64,000 bases of DNA, from NCBI GenBank assembly GCA_009760855.2, contig WPIO01000105.1:565001-629000 (forward strand), in the 5' to 3' direction. The translations under genes and the position numbers were made by a program. The number at the start of each line of letters is the position of its first letter. Within the stretch, counting starts at the first letter, position 1. This document shows, piece by piece, positions 1 to 12,800 of this stretch. Below the pieces are notes generated by a model. That model saw nothing but the letters and a program-made list of their open reading frames with translations. It did no database searches and had not been told where the DNA came from. Source of the DNA: Cristatella mucedo. Its lineage: Eukaryota; Bryozoa; Phylactolaemata; Cristatellidae.

Positions 1-280
1 TGGCTACCGAAAGCCGCTTAGGCTGTGAGTGCGCTATACAAAACTCTCCTGCGTAACACCCACATGGTCTTTATGACTTTGTGGAGTTACTGACGGAGAT
101 ACATTACATTTTCCTTTGTTCCGTGAGAGGAAGTCTGTTGGCTACCGAATGCGTACCAAAAGCCACTAAGGTTGTGAGTGTACTATAAAAAACTCTCCTG
201 CATAACACCCACATATTCTTTATGTCTTTGTGGAGTTACATATGGATATAAATTACATTACATTAGCGTAGCTAAGGCAG
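1..280 (+). mobile_element. Two stacked LINE-1 3' ends
   Basis: The window opens inside the 3' end of a LINE-1. The block ending GTGGAGTTACTGACGGAG and an ACATTACATT tail is followed at about 112 by a second fragment of the same 3' end, starting at TTTGTTCCGTGAGAGG and ending near 268 in AATTACATTACATT. The second fragment matches 32,899-33,048, so the duplication boundary falls in this stack. The short ORF here reads across element and flank and is not a gene. Confidence 0.8.
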
Positions 281-779
281 CCGCCGGCTTGGGAGACCCA
301 GAAGCTCGAAGAGATAAGCGTTTTAATGTCCATAGGGACGTAATTTCTTACAGGCTAAGGTCAAACAACTATCACCACAACTTTAACCAGGTCTTAGCTG
401 TAACAGTATCAATGAAATCAGCGATTAAAAAAGGCTGTATCAGTCTGCATTAGTACACAAAGAGCAATTCACTTGCACAAAGCTGATGGTGCGTAATACG
501 CCTGCGGCAGCTTGAGATTATCCAGCTGCTAGTAACTTTCTGATTTATGATGATCGCGAGCTAACCTACTATATTTTGTTACCGACATCCAAATGCATTC
601 CGAGTTGTTATTGCTACTGCTACGGTCTGTGAATTATTCAGCAACAAAGGAAAAGTGCACCATAGCCAACGAAGATTCAGGAAGCTGAGAAGCCGCTCGA
701 TTGGGGTAGTCCGAGCATTGTCTTACACCGCTCAGTGCGTTCTCCCTCAAGCATCGTTGTCAGTGTCTCTAACTCAGTG

Positions 780-2560
780 GATATCAGGTCTGCGATAGCT
801 CCGGCCGCCCAAATTAACACGTTTCTTTGGAATCCTGGCTCAATATTTAATGAACATATTTTAACGGGCTACTTTGTATCTGAAAAAGGCCTTGAATAGC
901 TCAATTTGGTGGAGACCTGGCTAAAATCGGTTAACCGCCTGACCATTAAAGACGAAGCCATACCAAGCGTCTCCTCCTTTCACCCCACTAGATCAATCAA
1001 AACTGGAGTCCAAGTCCCAGTCACCACCGGCTCATTATTCTATTTCGATCCGTTTGTAAACACCACGAAGCAGTCTGTTGAACCCATTTTGAGTTCATTC
1101 GACAGCGAGCTATCAATAGTGGCAGTAGTCTATCCCCACGTAGGTACCAATTCCACCCCTATCTCAGATTTCTCTTATCCCATTTCGTTACGTCGAGCAA
1201 AAATTGATTTTTCCTCGTCAAGCCTGATTTCCAAATTCATTTTGATGAATCGCGTGACGCCTTCAGCCCCAAATTTTGCGCTCTGACTGTCTAATCGTCT
1301 CTTGCACTGTATGAGACGTGGCTCTACTCACATAAAAGATCACACACTCAAAAAAATGTTCTTCTACAACTGCACACTATCCTCACCAATTGTTGCCGCA
1401 TTCTGCTTATCCAAGTGCATGCCGGTTGCATTCAGTTAACAATATGTGCCCTTCTCTACATCCAAAGTAGCGTTTGAATCGTGAAACATCCAGACCGTTG
1501 ACATCTATGCTGTCCGTGCGAGAACATCTGCCTCGCCTCTGCTGCTCAATCTCCCTTCCGACCTGTCATCACTAGTAGATTGCCACAACACGACGCTGGC
1601 TGACATGTTTGACCAGTTTTCACCTGTGACTATACCCACTGTTCGCCTTCGCCCAGACTGCCTATTGTTTACCGCAGACATTGAACTATTTAGGTCTGCT
1701 GAGCACAAGCTTAAAAAGCATACGAAAGATCAGGAGTGACTGTCCATAAACAGACTTACGCGGGCTACTGTATGTCGCACCAATCAATCATCTCAAAGGC
1801 TAAGTCTAGCTTTTTAGGTTATAAGGTCAAGTAAGTGCCAGCTTGAAAAAGTAAAAGCACAGGATCAGGAATGGTTGTCAATCGACCGCCGCACTAGGAC
1901 TCCTGTAGATCGTACCAGTTGCTCCGATCACAGGCTAAGTCTAGCTTCTATAAAAACACTGTTTCATCACCGATGTAATATCCAAAAATGCTATTAAACT
2001 TTAAATGTCAGCGATCAACCGTCTTATTAACCACTACCAGGTTAGCCCATTACTTAGTGATACATATGAATCTAGCTGATCGGTTCTCTGGCCTCTTTGT
2101 CAAAAAGATAGACAAGATGAGGAAGTCAATCCCTAGCACGGCAGCATTCCCTATAGAATCATGTTCCTCAGTCCAATGCAGCTGTTCAAAGTTTGCAGTC
2201 AAGAAAGTCATTATTAACTTCGTCCTAAAGTTCGCATCTCAATCAAGGAAGACATCTAGTACTCTACTTCACATTTCTATTGTCCTGCTTCTACACTGCC
2301 GAGATCTGCTGCTGCAATGAATTACTAACGTCATAAATAAGTCATTTGCCTCTTGTCATGTCCCAGCAATTTTTGAAAAGATTATAGTCGGACCACTTCT
2401 CAAAAAAAGCAATGCTAGACTAAGAAGCAAATAGAACCCAGATGGATACCACATCTAAATTGGTTAATGCATTGGTGACATCCCGTCTTGACTCCTATAA
2501 CTCAATGCTTGCTGGTCTACCGGCACGTGTAATCAGGCGATTACTTCTCTCATTTCCGGT
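780..2560 (+). mobile_element. Decayed LINE-2-like relic, APE endonuclease to ORF2 C-terminal part
   Basis: The frame at 906-1,286 reads ETWLKSVNRLTIKD, the conserved start of an APE-type LINE endonuclease (compare LTETWLK at 17,990). A short stretch at 2,442-2,540 reads DTTSKLVNALVTSRLDSYNS and LAGLPARVIRRL, which belongs to the region after the reverse transcriptase. The RT core between them is missing, and stops and frameshifts are frequent. A dead LINE copy, not a host gene. The copy-2 counterpart is shorter. Confidence 0.7.
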
Positions 2561-2879
2561 CTCTTCCTCTCTCACTCTTTCCTTTTCTCTTTGTGCTCTT
2601 TTTTCTCTGAGATGCTTTATTGAATGTGTCATTATTAAAATAATATTAATTACTGTATTCGTCAGTCAAAAGAACTTTTGTTCACCTGCTGGGGTTCAGT
2701 GCCAGTATTTATGGGTGAAAGTAAGGCTCCTACTCTCGGAGTAAAGCCACCAGATGGCTAGCTCTTAGCAACTCTCGACCGCATACCTTCGAGCATCTTC
2801 CTGGTCGTATCTTAGCTGACAGTAATCCCCGAGAGCTAACTAGTTGTTTTTTTCAATGAACTGGTTAACCTGCTTGACA

Positions 2880-3160
2880 TCGCCGCCACGTCGCCTCGTC
2901 TTCCGGTCTTCGCCTAATTTCTGCAGCGATGCCTACCGCCCCCCGATCAGGCGATCGATTCTTCGTTCCGGACGGCTCAGGCATCTTCAAATTTTGTCTA
3001 ACTGCCTCTTCGGCTTTGTGCAGGCTGATGCTGCAGACATTGCACTTCTGTGCAGTGTTTGGTGTCTCAAGTCCAGGGTTTTTCAGAGGCAGTGCATGTC
3101 GGGTAGATGGCTGTTTACTGCTCTTCAATGCTATACGGCAGAATACTAACGAGCTCTTTT
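2880..3160 (-). other. Open segment differing from copy 2 (host- or TE-derived, unassigned)
   Basis: On the minus strand a frame is open from about 3,185 to 2,865. Its ends match copy 2 (35,107-35,451) but the central part (about 2,971-3,130) is unrelated to the sequence at the same place in copy 2. The insert contains an isolated CNVC motif and many charged residues. I do not recognise a family. It may be part of a decayed element or a captured cDNA piece. Confidence 0.3.
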
Positions 3161-3259
3161 GGATGAAATTTGATGGAAAACGCATTTTGCTAGTATTATA
3201 TAGCTAGTTTGTGCAGTTAGCAGGTAACGCACTTTGTGCTCAACTCATTTGTGCGAACA

Positions 3260-3370
3260 TTTTTAGAGCTAGCACTATATATGTATACATATATATTTTA
3301 TATTTATATTTAAATAACTTTATATGTATATGCATATTTATTTTATAAAATATATCTTCGATTTATTAGG
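3260..3370. repeat. AT-rich low-complexity tract
   Basis: Alternating TATA and ATTT runs lie just 3' of the RING exon. Copy 2 has a shortened form at about 35,590-35,650. No coding signal is visible. Confidence 0.7.
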
Positions 3371-3622
3371 GAAGGTATGTGATATTGCTACAGGTTAGCC
3401 TCGAAATGGATTGTTTTTGCTGCTAAAATATTTGGTACGAGCAAAAACATTGGTACGAGCAAAAACAAATATTATCGTGAGCTATTCATTTGGTGCAAAA
3501 ATAAATGCTGAAACATATTTGCGATTATATTTATTGCGTCGCTGATCCAATATTTTGAGAGTGGCTGAAAGCTGAGATCAGATGACCTCTATAAATACTG
3601 TAAGGCCGGAATCGTTGCACCT

Positions 3623-3813
3623 TCAACAATATGTGACAAGTTTTGCATTGACGATTTGACGACACATAGGACAAGAATGCACTTGATCTGCACACTCCTG
3701 GCACACACAAAAGTGACCGCAAGGGCTCATCGTAATCCTTATAGGCTTAACTAGGCAGACTTTGCATGTTACCAATGCGCGTAGTCGATCCAACTCGACA
3801 GCATTAGCAGCAG
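3623..3813 (-). CDS. Terminal IAP-type RING exon (copy 1)
   Basis: The acceptor at 3,814 has a strong pyrimidine tract, CTTTTTCCTTTTTCAG, and is phase 1. The exon encodes 63 residues to a TGA at 3,623. The RING has C3HC4 spacing C-x2-C-x11-C-x-H-x3-C-x2-C-x6-C-x2-C, with CKVC, PCGH and CPMC motifs. This is exactly the spacing of cIAP/XIAP C-terminal RINGs, which recruit E2 enzymes and dimerise through the last residues. The protein ends AKLVTYC, where IAPs usually end in a hydrophobic FLS-like tail. The upstream ORF codons (from MPTAYLF) are intron. The closest relatives in the window are 35,864-36,054 and 56,830-57,032. Confidence 0.85.
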
Positions 3814-6800
3814 CTGAAAAAGGAAAAAGCTTGAATAAATAAGCGGTAGGCAATAAACAGTAATCGAAAAGTCAAGGTGCTGGAAGAATGCTTGTACTAT
3901 GCATGCGGTCCAGTAATAAAACAACTTTTGCAACCCGTGTAATGAGGGCATCCCTCAGCTTGACTGTATGTAAAAAGCCACACACACCACTCAAGGGTCA
4001 ACTGGACATGCCATCATGGAGCCGCTAATGCGTGCTACTGACGAATAGATTGAGTTCCGTACAAACTCAAGCAACTTGAGAATTTGGTAGAAGGTGCACA
4101 CACCTTCTTAATGGCTGTCATACCGCAGAAGACGTATGTCCTTGTAGATTTCTTCAGAATTAAATTTTTATAAGGAGTCAAGAGAATTTAAAGCCCAGTG
4201 TCTAAGCTGTCAGTGCCTTTGTGGATTGGCACCCTTCAATCGGTTGTGTACAATCAGCTATGGCGGTTCTCCTTTGTAATGCTCCGGCTCAGTTACTTCT
4301 ACCCAATGTCAGCCTCAAGAAAAGCCTAGTTGACGTAGGATGCTTGTGACTTAGGTCGTTGGTCTCGATAAAGAAAGGTTGCTGGTAAATAGGTAGATAT
4401 ATATAATAGGTAAATAGTTAATAGGTAAATCTCAGTCAGGCTAGACAAAGTGCATCGATATTCCTTTCAAAGCCATGGCAGAATCCCTATGTCTTGGCTC
4501 TTGGCATGGTTTAACCAAGTCACACAAATGTCAAGGTAAATATTTATGAGTTATTTCAAAACTAATTGACCCACACAAATATGGTTGTATCGATTCGAGA
4601 AAGTAATGTTAGCTAAAGAAATTCAAGCTTAGCTCATGTTGAACAGCCTCGCGTCGATTGATACAGAAAATTCTTACCGGCCATCATTCCGCACGCAGTG
4701 CAAAAGTATAGCCTGCTGCACGACGTCAAAAAGCAATAATATAGTAAATCCAGTAAATTAGTCAACATCTTATTGGATGTTGACTAATTTACTGGATTTA
4801 TTAATTAAAGGTCAGTGGATTATTCCAACAGAATATTTAATTAGTTCATTCTATGGCAGGCTGAAAAATTATCTATGGCTGGCCGAGAAATGTTCGGCTG
4901 CAATCTACAACGATTAGAACGTCTTTTCTCTGTTTCTTCGTATATAAAATATAGAAAAAGGGGTTTTAAATCTAAAATGAGACCTTTAGCGACCTGCTCA
5001 TTCCAGTTAGAAGTCAATCCCAGGATCTGCATTCCAAGTATGGTTAAAGAGAAGAATGACAACTAATTATCATACATTGTCAGCATGAAGAACTTGCGAA
5101 AAATAATGCACAAAACAAATGCTCTACCCAACTGGTAGTTCTTTAGCTCGTTTTAAAATTAAGTCCCATCAGGGAACTTCTTTGTGTTAGGTGATGTGCA
5201 TTTCTGGCTTCTGGGATCATGTGAACTACTGCTAAAGTCTGGAATAGAATGAGATCAAAACACTCTTGCATTTAGGGAGCCAGATATTTATTCACATTTG
5301 TTTTGTTTTAGTCTTTTAACTTAGTTTAGTAAGTTGTGAGCAGCATGTTAAAAACAAAAAAGCCTACCACAAAATGCTGTCGCACGTTCAGACCAGTTTC
5401 AAATAGCTCAGGCCTAGTTACTTAGATGAGGTTATTCGCTGATCTGCTTGCTGTCGCCTGCTTTACTTTATTAAGCCAACTGGGATCGGCCTTCATTGGA
5501 TGATTACGAATTATCGTAAGCAATCGTTTCTTTCAAAAACAACCATCGGCAGTGCCGCAGAATATGTCTCAATTGCATTTATCGGTTTTTAAACTGACTA
5601 TTACTTTTGCTGTTGATAGTCTGGTAATGTCAGCATTACTGTTTTCTGCCTCACGTATTTCCACGTATTCTTTCACAACCTCATAGTACTCCTCCAGAAG
5701 CTGTGAATGAATGTGGCTGTGCTTGAGTTGTTTGTGTGGCTGGCCTAGGTTAAGCCCTCTCAGAGACATGCTTTACCGACTAGAATTTCAGGCACGGTTA
5801 TTTTTTTTTCAAATTTTTTCATCAAGCCTGCTTTTCATATTTAGATAAAAGGTTATGATAATCAGAACGGACTATCCATTTTGAGATTTTGAGCCATTTT
5901 GAGTGCTACAAGACAATGCTGATGTTTATGCTGACTCTCTGCAATTAGGACGCGTCAGGGTTTAATTGGAAATGTGAATAAAATGTAAACAGCAATTGAC
6001 GGCAGCCAAAATGTCTTTTGATTATTCTAATTTTGACAATGATAAGTCCGTGTTACTGACCTTCGGCGTCTGCCTCAGTTTGGTCCAGAGAGTGTAATTC
6101 TTGGAGATATTTGGTATATCCACGGTTTCGCATCATCTCAAGGAGAGATTCCCGTAAATTCGTTTGTACGTATCCTAATGGGCCACTTTTGGGTACAGCG
6201 CCAAGCTGTGGTAAGATAGCAGGCTGTGTATTAGGACAGCTGTCACCTACTAAAATATATAAAAGACGATGAGTTATAATCTACATTAAGATATTCTGCT
6301 TGTGAGTAATAAGTGAAAATGATTCTTAGCAGCACTCTGTCAGCAAACTGTCAGCTTTAATTCACCCAGAACTAGGCAGCCTTAAAATAATTGCTTCTTG
6401 GTAAAGACTTTTAGGATTCGAAAGGTATCTCAATATAAGTGCAATCGAGGATATTTCACTTAAGCATTTATGAGCAAGTACAAACTAATCGTTACACTCA
6501 AAGCATTCAAGTATATTTCTTGTTATAACAAGAAATATACTTGAATGCTTTGGTATATAGTAATCTTAAGGCGTTTGTGATTGCACCTCCAGAGAACTCT
6601 CTTTATCGGCATTTGCATGATTGAATCGGAGATTTGCATGATTGAATTGTTAGTGATAGCATGCTTAATAATAGCAAGCATAACATGGTAATCAGTGTCA
6701 AGCACGGGGTCAGCATGCAAGTATGGTTTATAACAGCATGCACAGTGTCCGCATGCATAAGCTCACAAAGAACGAATCTTTCAGACCCATTAAATCAATG

Positions 6801-9800
6801 AGAAACAGATGGGTGTTCAAGTCAGGGGATGTCATTACGCAAGTCGGGAGTAGGTTCCAGGCTTTGGGAGCATATGAACTAAATGCATCGTCTCCGTTTG
6901 AGGTTCGTGCACTGTATAGGTAACGATTCGATTCCGAAAAGAGGGAGGCATGATGCTTAAACCTGGTGTGTGAGTAGATATGATACGCTGGTCAATTGTA
7001 ATACCTGATATAGGAGCGGTCGTGGCGTGATTTTGAACTTTCTCTCCACGTGAGTACGAGTCCTTATCCACCAAACTTGGTAGTGAGGTATTTGCTATGA
7101 ACTTGCAGCTACGCGACAACCTATGGGGAAGTAATTGTAAGCAAAATTAAATACTCCAAAGACCATGTGTAGCAAAATAAATAATTATGATAGCATTGTA
7201 TTCAAATCTTTTAAAATGAAATTCAATTAAAACGATACTAGTTCTATCCTTTAGCATAACTATTTATAAATCTCCGAAAAGGAACATCACATAAGCTGGA
7301 AATGAAACAAGTCAGTGGGGTAGTTAATGTCAGCAAGCATAGGTACTACCAAGGTAATTCACTGGATTTGAGCAAAGACTTACTGCGAGCAACTTATTAC
7401 GTTTGAAGAGAGCTTTCCCGAAAGGAAATCACTCCGTCAGTGATTTTCCAGCTGCCACGATAAGCTACAGATTCAATTTTTACATTGGCAGATATCTATT
7501 GCTCAACCACGAAGTCTCCATCTTGACCAATTGACGGCATGCTAATTATGTGCAAGAACTATGCATGCAAATATTCTATCGCAAACGCAGAGTGTGTTCT
7601 CCACGGACAAAACAGTACCCTTGCATTCATTTGCCTCTCCCTCATTATTAAAAACGCAATCATGCACAGGTTAGTATGCTATTGCTATATAGTATTGCAT
7701 AAATTTGGGCCTGTTTATAGGGATACCACATCTAAGTTGGTTCATACATTTGTGACATCCCGTCGTGACGTCTGTAACTCACTACTTTCTGGTCTACCGG
7801 CCTGTGCAATCAAGCGCTTACAGCTGGTGCAAAATTCTGCAGGTAGGCTTGTCTATCTAGAGCGTCGAAGTTGCCACATCACACCGCTCTCGCCGACCTG
7901 CACCAAATAAATAAATAAATAAATCCTAGCTGATTAAACAGCCTCTTTTTGTATAGCAACAGAAGAGCCTTTACGGCTATCACCACCGCCTGCAGTGGAG
8001 ATAAAGAATCGCCCACTGCAGGAGTTGAACCCATGACCTCGGGACCGAGGTCGTGCTCACCACTGGCTACCAGTCAAGCAACGGATCGACTCCAAGGTTT
8101 TGTGGGTCACTTTTAGGTCACTTCATTCTTTGGCTCCTGCTTACCAATAAGATTGACTCTCCCATCAGGCTAACGATCGTACCAGTCACTTTTCGGAAAC
8201 TGACAGGTTGCCTATACCTCAAAAAACCTCAAATCCAATCTTTTGGAGACTTTCGTTGGCATCAGACCTGCATCAGGCCCACAACGGCAGTGGCGATCAA
8301 GCCGCTAGCAGCCATCTGCCTCTTGGCTCGGCCCGTGAGGTCAAGCTGCCACCGAGGTGGGATGGCTCTAAGAAGCCTAGTGTCACTCATTTACTTGAAA
8401 GCCACTCTTTGGCTGGTTATGGTGCATCAGGTAAGTGCCCTCACCATTTCAACTGCTTATTCTGCATAATACGATCCCGTGCCCAAAGCCTGGAACGAAC
8501 TCACACCCAACTTCCATAAAACCTCCCCTGATTTGACCAAATTTAAAAATAAATTCAAAATGCACCTATTTATAAAATCATTTAGTGGATCCACGTGATT
8601 CGTCCTTTCATGCGCTTATGCGTGCTGACACTGCTGAATGCTGCCGCTAACCAGACTTGCATGCTGACCCGGTGCATGTCACAAATAACTGTGAAATTTT
8701 AATGTTTATCAAGCTTGATATTTCCACTCACCATTTGATCGTGTTTCCTTTGCAGCAAATGTAAAGCGTCTAGAAAGAGATTGAGTTCTCTGAGGGCGCT
8801 TTATCAAAAGTATTAATATATTATAAATAAAAAATGCCTAATTTTTTATTTCCATGTTAAATGATCCACTACCACAGCATAGTTTTTCCGCTGACGTATT
8901 TTATTTTCTAAAATTCATATTTCCGCTATAAAACGTGTCTCTCTTTCGGTATGAATCCCGGTTTCTTAAATCCCAGTTTCTTAAAATGCCACGGAATGAA
9001 ACCGTACCCATTTCAAAACGTCAAGCGTGTTACTCATATCCAAACCAAGTGCTTTACGCCATGAAATTCTGTAGGGCAGTGCATTTTATTGTGATGGCGA
9101 ACTTTAGAATGATTTTTCAAAACCAATCTTAATTTGACGGTATTTAAAAAAAATACTACAAGGTCAATGTTTCTTATCAATAGTCAAGATAGTCATCGCG
9201 ACGAATAGCGACCAGTATTAATTTATTTTAAAACTTGCATTAAATTCCTTTTTAAAACAATGTTAACAGAACAGAATCTCCAACTAGTCAATTTCCAGAT
9301 TCCGAAAATACGCCTTAACAATCGATTAGCTACAACACCGACAATAAAGAATACTAGCTGATTCAACAGCCTCTTTTATTTTGCGACAGAAAAGCCTGTA
9401 AGGCTATCATTAACACTTACACTTACAGGATTGCCCACCGAAGGATTCGAACCCATGACCTTGGGACCGAGGTCGTGTAAAGCAACCGCCTCTCCTAGTG
9501 TGCCGTTACGGCTCACCGACAACATAATTAGGTATAACATCGGTACAGGTGACATGCACAGAATCAGCTTGCAAATACATTTAGCAAATATGATAGTGGC
9601 AGCTTGCACGGTGTCAGCACACATAACCGGAGTCAGTTTTGAGTTATAGTCTTTCCAGTTTCCGAGTCGCACTTGGTTTGCCAATAATTAGTAAGTTTAA
9701 TTGATCATCAGTTAATCTGAGAACATTTGCTGCCATCCATATGGAAATGTGAGCAATACATACAGCAAGGGTTTGTAGGGAATTCGAAGTGCTTCAGAGT

Positions 9801-12800
9801 GATCAATATTACCCACAGTGAGTAGTTTATATAAAGGACATCCACAACAATATCGACGGTGAGAAGCCTAACTGAAAAGGCATTCTTCTGAACCACAAAA
9901 GCACTTGTTTATCAAGCATGATATCTCACCATTCAATTGCATTTCCCTTGCAAATGTAAAGCGCCTAGAAAGAGATTGAGTTCTCTGAGGGTGCTTTATC
10001 AAGTGCATTATTATTGTTATTATTACAAGCAAAACATATTTGTTTTCATATAGCTGAAAGACGTAACGGCGTTTCAGACCCCACCGTACCGTTTAGAAAA
10101 ATTTATCCGTGCTGGTGTATGCACTAGTGTATACATTAATCAGTTGTGCAAAGACCTAGCTCATGCCATTGCTTGGCGCCTTACTTTAAGTGGCGTAATC
10201 TTGCTGATTGGTTAACGTTTCTTAGGTAGAAGTATTCCACTCCACAGTAGAAGCATGACACCAAGCCCAGGTGTCCTGAAAAACAGAAGCTAATACTATC
10301 GATCATCGGTTCGAAATAAAACGACGAAAGAAAAAAATTTCTGAGAACCCTAGCATTAAGAACTGCAATTACAAAAATTTATGCAACAGTAGAGGAAAAC
10401 TTCACGGCTGTTGGAGCAGAAGCAACGGAAAAGATGTTCTAATGAATTGAAATTATATCGAAGGCTATCTAAAGGATTTGGGTGACACGAGGAAGCATAA
10501 ATTAGGTAGCGTTTTCGATGGGTAGTCAGGAGCTTTCTAAAAGAGGTCATCCAAAAGAATGCGACAATAAATAAGTCAATATTTTCCTTGGTGGCGACAA
10601 GGTTCGTGTCGAATATAGGAGCTTTAACGTGGCTCCAGCGAAGTTCACCACGTACAAGAAAATCCTTCTAATCAGGTCAAAATCTTCACAGTAGTAAGAA
10701 TCTAGAAGTAGGCAGACTTTCTTGAGCAGCTGCTCCGGTTTACTAGTGAAAGTTCATCGATTGAAAAACTGCTACTTTTCAAGAAGATTTGCTGGCTGTC
10801 TATTTTGAGAGCTCATATTCCTGATTTCCGATTTGTACTAGGCTGTCCTCTGACCAGTCAATAACTGCATTGTCATGCATATTGTGAATGTTCCTGCTGA
10901 GTTTGAATGCCTGTAATCGAAGCTGCAAGAATGGCAATGTAGTTTTCTCGGTAAAAGGCTGGGGGATCAAATATGCTCATCTGTCCTTAATCCTCAAGAT
11001 AAATGAATGCTAAACCGTGCATGGTGAATAATAATGTCGGTGCTTAATTTGACGGCAGATGACTTTAGGTCATTCCGTGCATCTAAAATTGCTACTTGGC
11101 TGCTAAAGTGCATACTGTCATCCACGCATTCGTCCGTTCTGGAAACTGTACACGGTCACCGGCGTTGTGGCTGTTCCCAATGACATGGATCTCACTAAAG
11201 AGAGCCGAGAATGGCGTCCCTGATCTTCGATCCTTCTGCATGCAGTTTTTGCAGGTAATCACTCACATCAGAATAAATTTAAGCGTTCGTGTAAGTTTTA
11301 GATGAGGATGCAGCTACAGCTCACAAGGGATAATTTGAGGTCAAGGCTATTGGCCCTGCAGTGAGTGTCCCTCCCGTTCTGTCCGGATAGTCAACTCGGC
11401 AGAGAACTAAAACAGAAATAGTGCTGTGGGATTGTACAGTAAGCGAAATAAACTCTTTTCCTCATTCGTCAGAAGTGAGGTAAATGATCAGTTTACTATC
11501 TCAAGTCAAAGTAGAAAGAGACTATGATGCTGAGTGGTGGATGGTTAGCAAAGAAAACTGCTTTAAAGACCGAAAAGTAACCGTGCACACCTTCCCTCTG
11601 CACTCAAAAAAGGAAGCTCTCAATTCACGTGCATTTAACCACCAGGATCGTCTTTAGCCATGCCTTGTTGTCAGCCTTATGGACTAATTCACGTCCATCT
11701 AACCGGGTGGGTCGTCTTTAACCATGCCTTGTAGTCAGCCTTATGAACTAGTTCAGTTTATTGACACTGATTAGCGATATTCTAATTCACAAGCTAATGA
11801 AACCACAAACCTGAAAGACATATGCAAAATGGTTAACGCGAACGTGAAGAGGAACGAGTAGGTTCCTCTTCACGTTCGCGTTAACCATTTTGCATATGTC
11901 TTTCAAAAGTGTCTAGCCAAGTACAGCAATTGATAGGGAAATTTTAAGGGATTTCCTAATTTCAATCAAGTGGGAGCTTCGGAATTCAGTTACTGCAGTT
12001 ACTTCAGTGACCGCACGTATTTTCAAGATAATTATTATCGACTGGGGTTGCAGTTATCTTTTATGAATAAAATAGGTAATAGGTTAGAATCTAGGGTTGA
12101 CAATCCCCAAATATAAGCCTCGCTCCGATGAATCGGCTGCATCTAAAAGAGGCACACATCCCGAAAGAGTGCTGTTAGGTTAGGTCGATAAGCCTCCCTA
12201 AACTGTATGAATACCTATGCACTGGCTTGCAAAGGTACCAGAGTACGTAGCAGTAGCAGCAGCAGTAGTAGCAGCAGCAGTTACAGAAGTCAGACAAAGA
12301 GTCAAGAACCCGAAAACCAGGCCACTGGCCACTTTCCCAGGCGTTCCACCATACGTGTAGCTGCAGAACAAACTTGAACCCAGCCGTGCAGAACTTCGTC
12401 AGCATCGCACCAAGCCGTGGCAGGGCAGCATCGCACCAAGCCGTGGCAGGGCAGCATCGCACCAAGCCGTGGCAGGGCAGCATCGCACCAAGCCGTGGCA
12501 GGGCAGCTAGTCAGTTGGAGCCTGCATTCCAGAGTCGGTCGGCTAGAAGCTGAGTCGGCTCCTGAATGCCGGTATGAATGATCTGTGTCACAAATCTCTA
12601 CTCTAAATTCCACCGGTCGGAGCCTAGGGGTAAGATGCAAGCACCCCATGTTCGTGGTCACCGGTTAAAGTCCCACCATAGGTCATGGCCACAAATTAAC
12701 CGCCAGGGATCTTCTGCATATACATAAAGGAGGGCGTTGATTCAGCTGACCTCCACATTTTAATTCGGGGGAAGTATTCACCTAACCGAGCATAGCCAAA

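Larger units (their letters stand above)
7690..8830 (+). mobile_element. LINE-2 3' fragment with a nested SINE-B, copy 1
   Basis: The plus strand reads LINE-2 C-terminal sequence ([20 protein letters not shown], then LQLVQNSAG) to 7,906. It is then interrupted by a minus-strand SINE-B and resumes at about 8,060 (WLPVK-type region, PKAWNEL) to a 3' UTR with the LINE-2 stem-loop and an ATT-type tail. A 216-bp stretch at 8,251-8,466 is absent from the copy-2 equivalent (40,090-41,045). Confidence 0.75.

Noticed and set aside
906..1286. 126-codon frame, also at 33,690, as a conserved gene pair
   Set aside because: It starts with the ETWLK motif of an APE-type LINE endonuclease, soon loses frame, and is conserved only because the block is duplicated.
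4746..4799. A MITE or terminal inverted repeats of a DNA transposon
   Set aside because: The arms are separated by only 6 nt, there is no target duplication, and no related copies exist apart from the duplicated one.
4841..5066. Overlapping small frames on both strands
   Set aside because: They overlap almost exactly in opposite directions, show no motif, and lie in the intron of the IAP-like gene.
12302..12661. 119-codon frame with protein repeats
   Set aside because: The repeats are the 26-bp minisatellite read in frame. The unit is 26 bp, so every frame is repeated.
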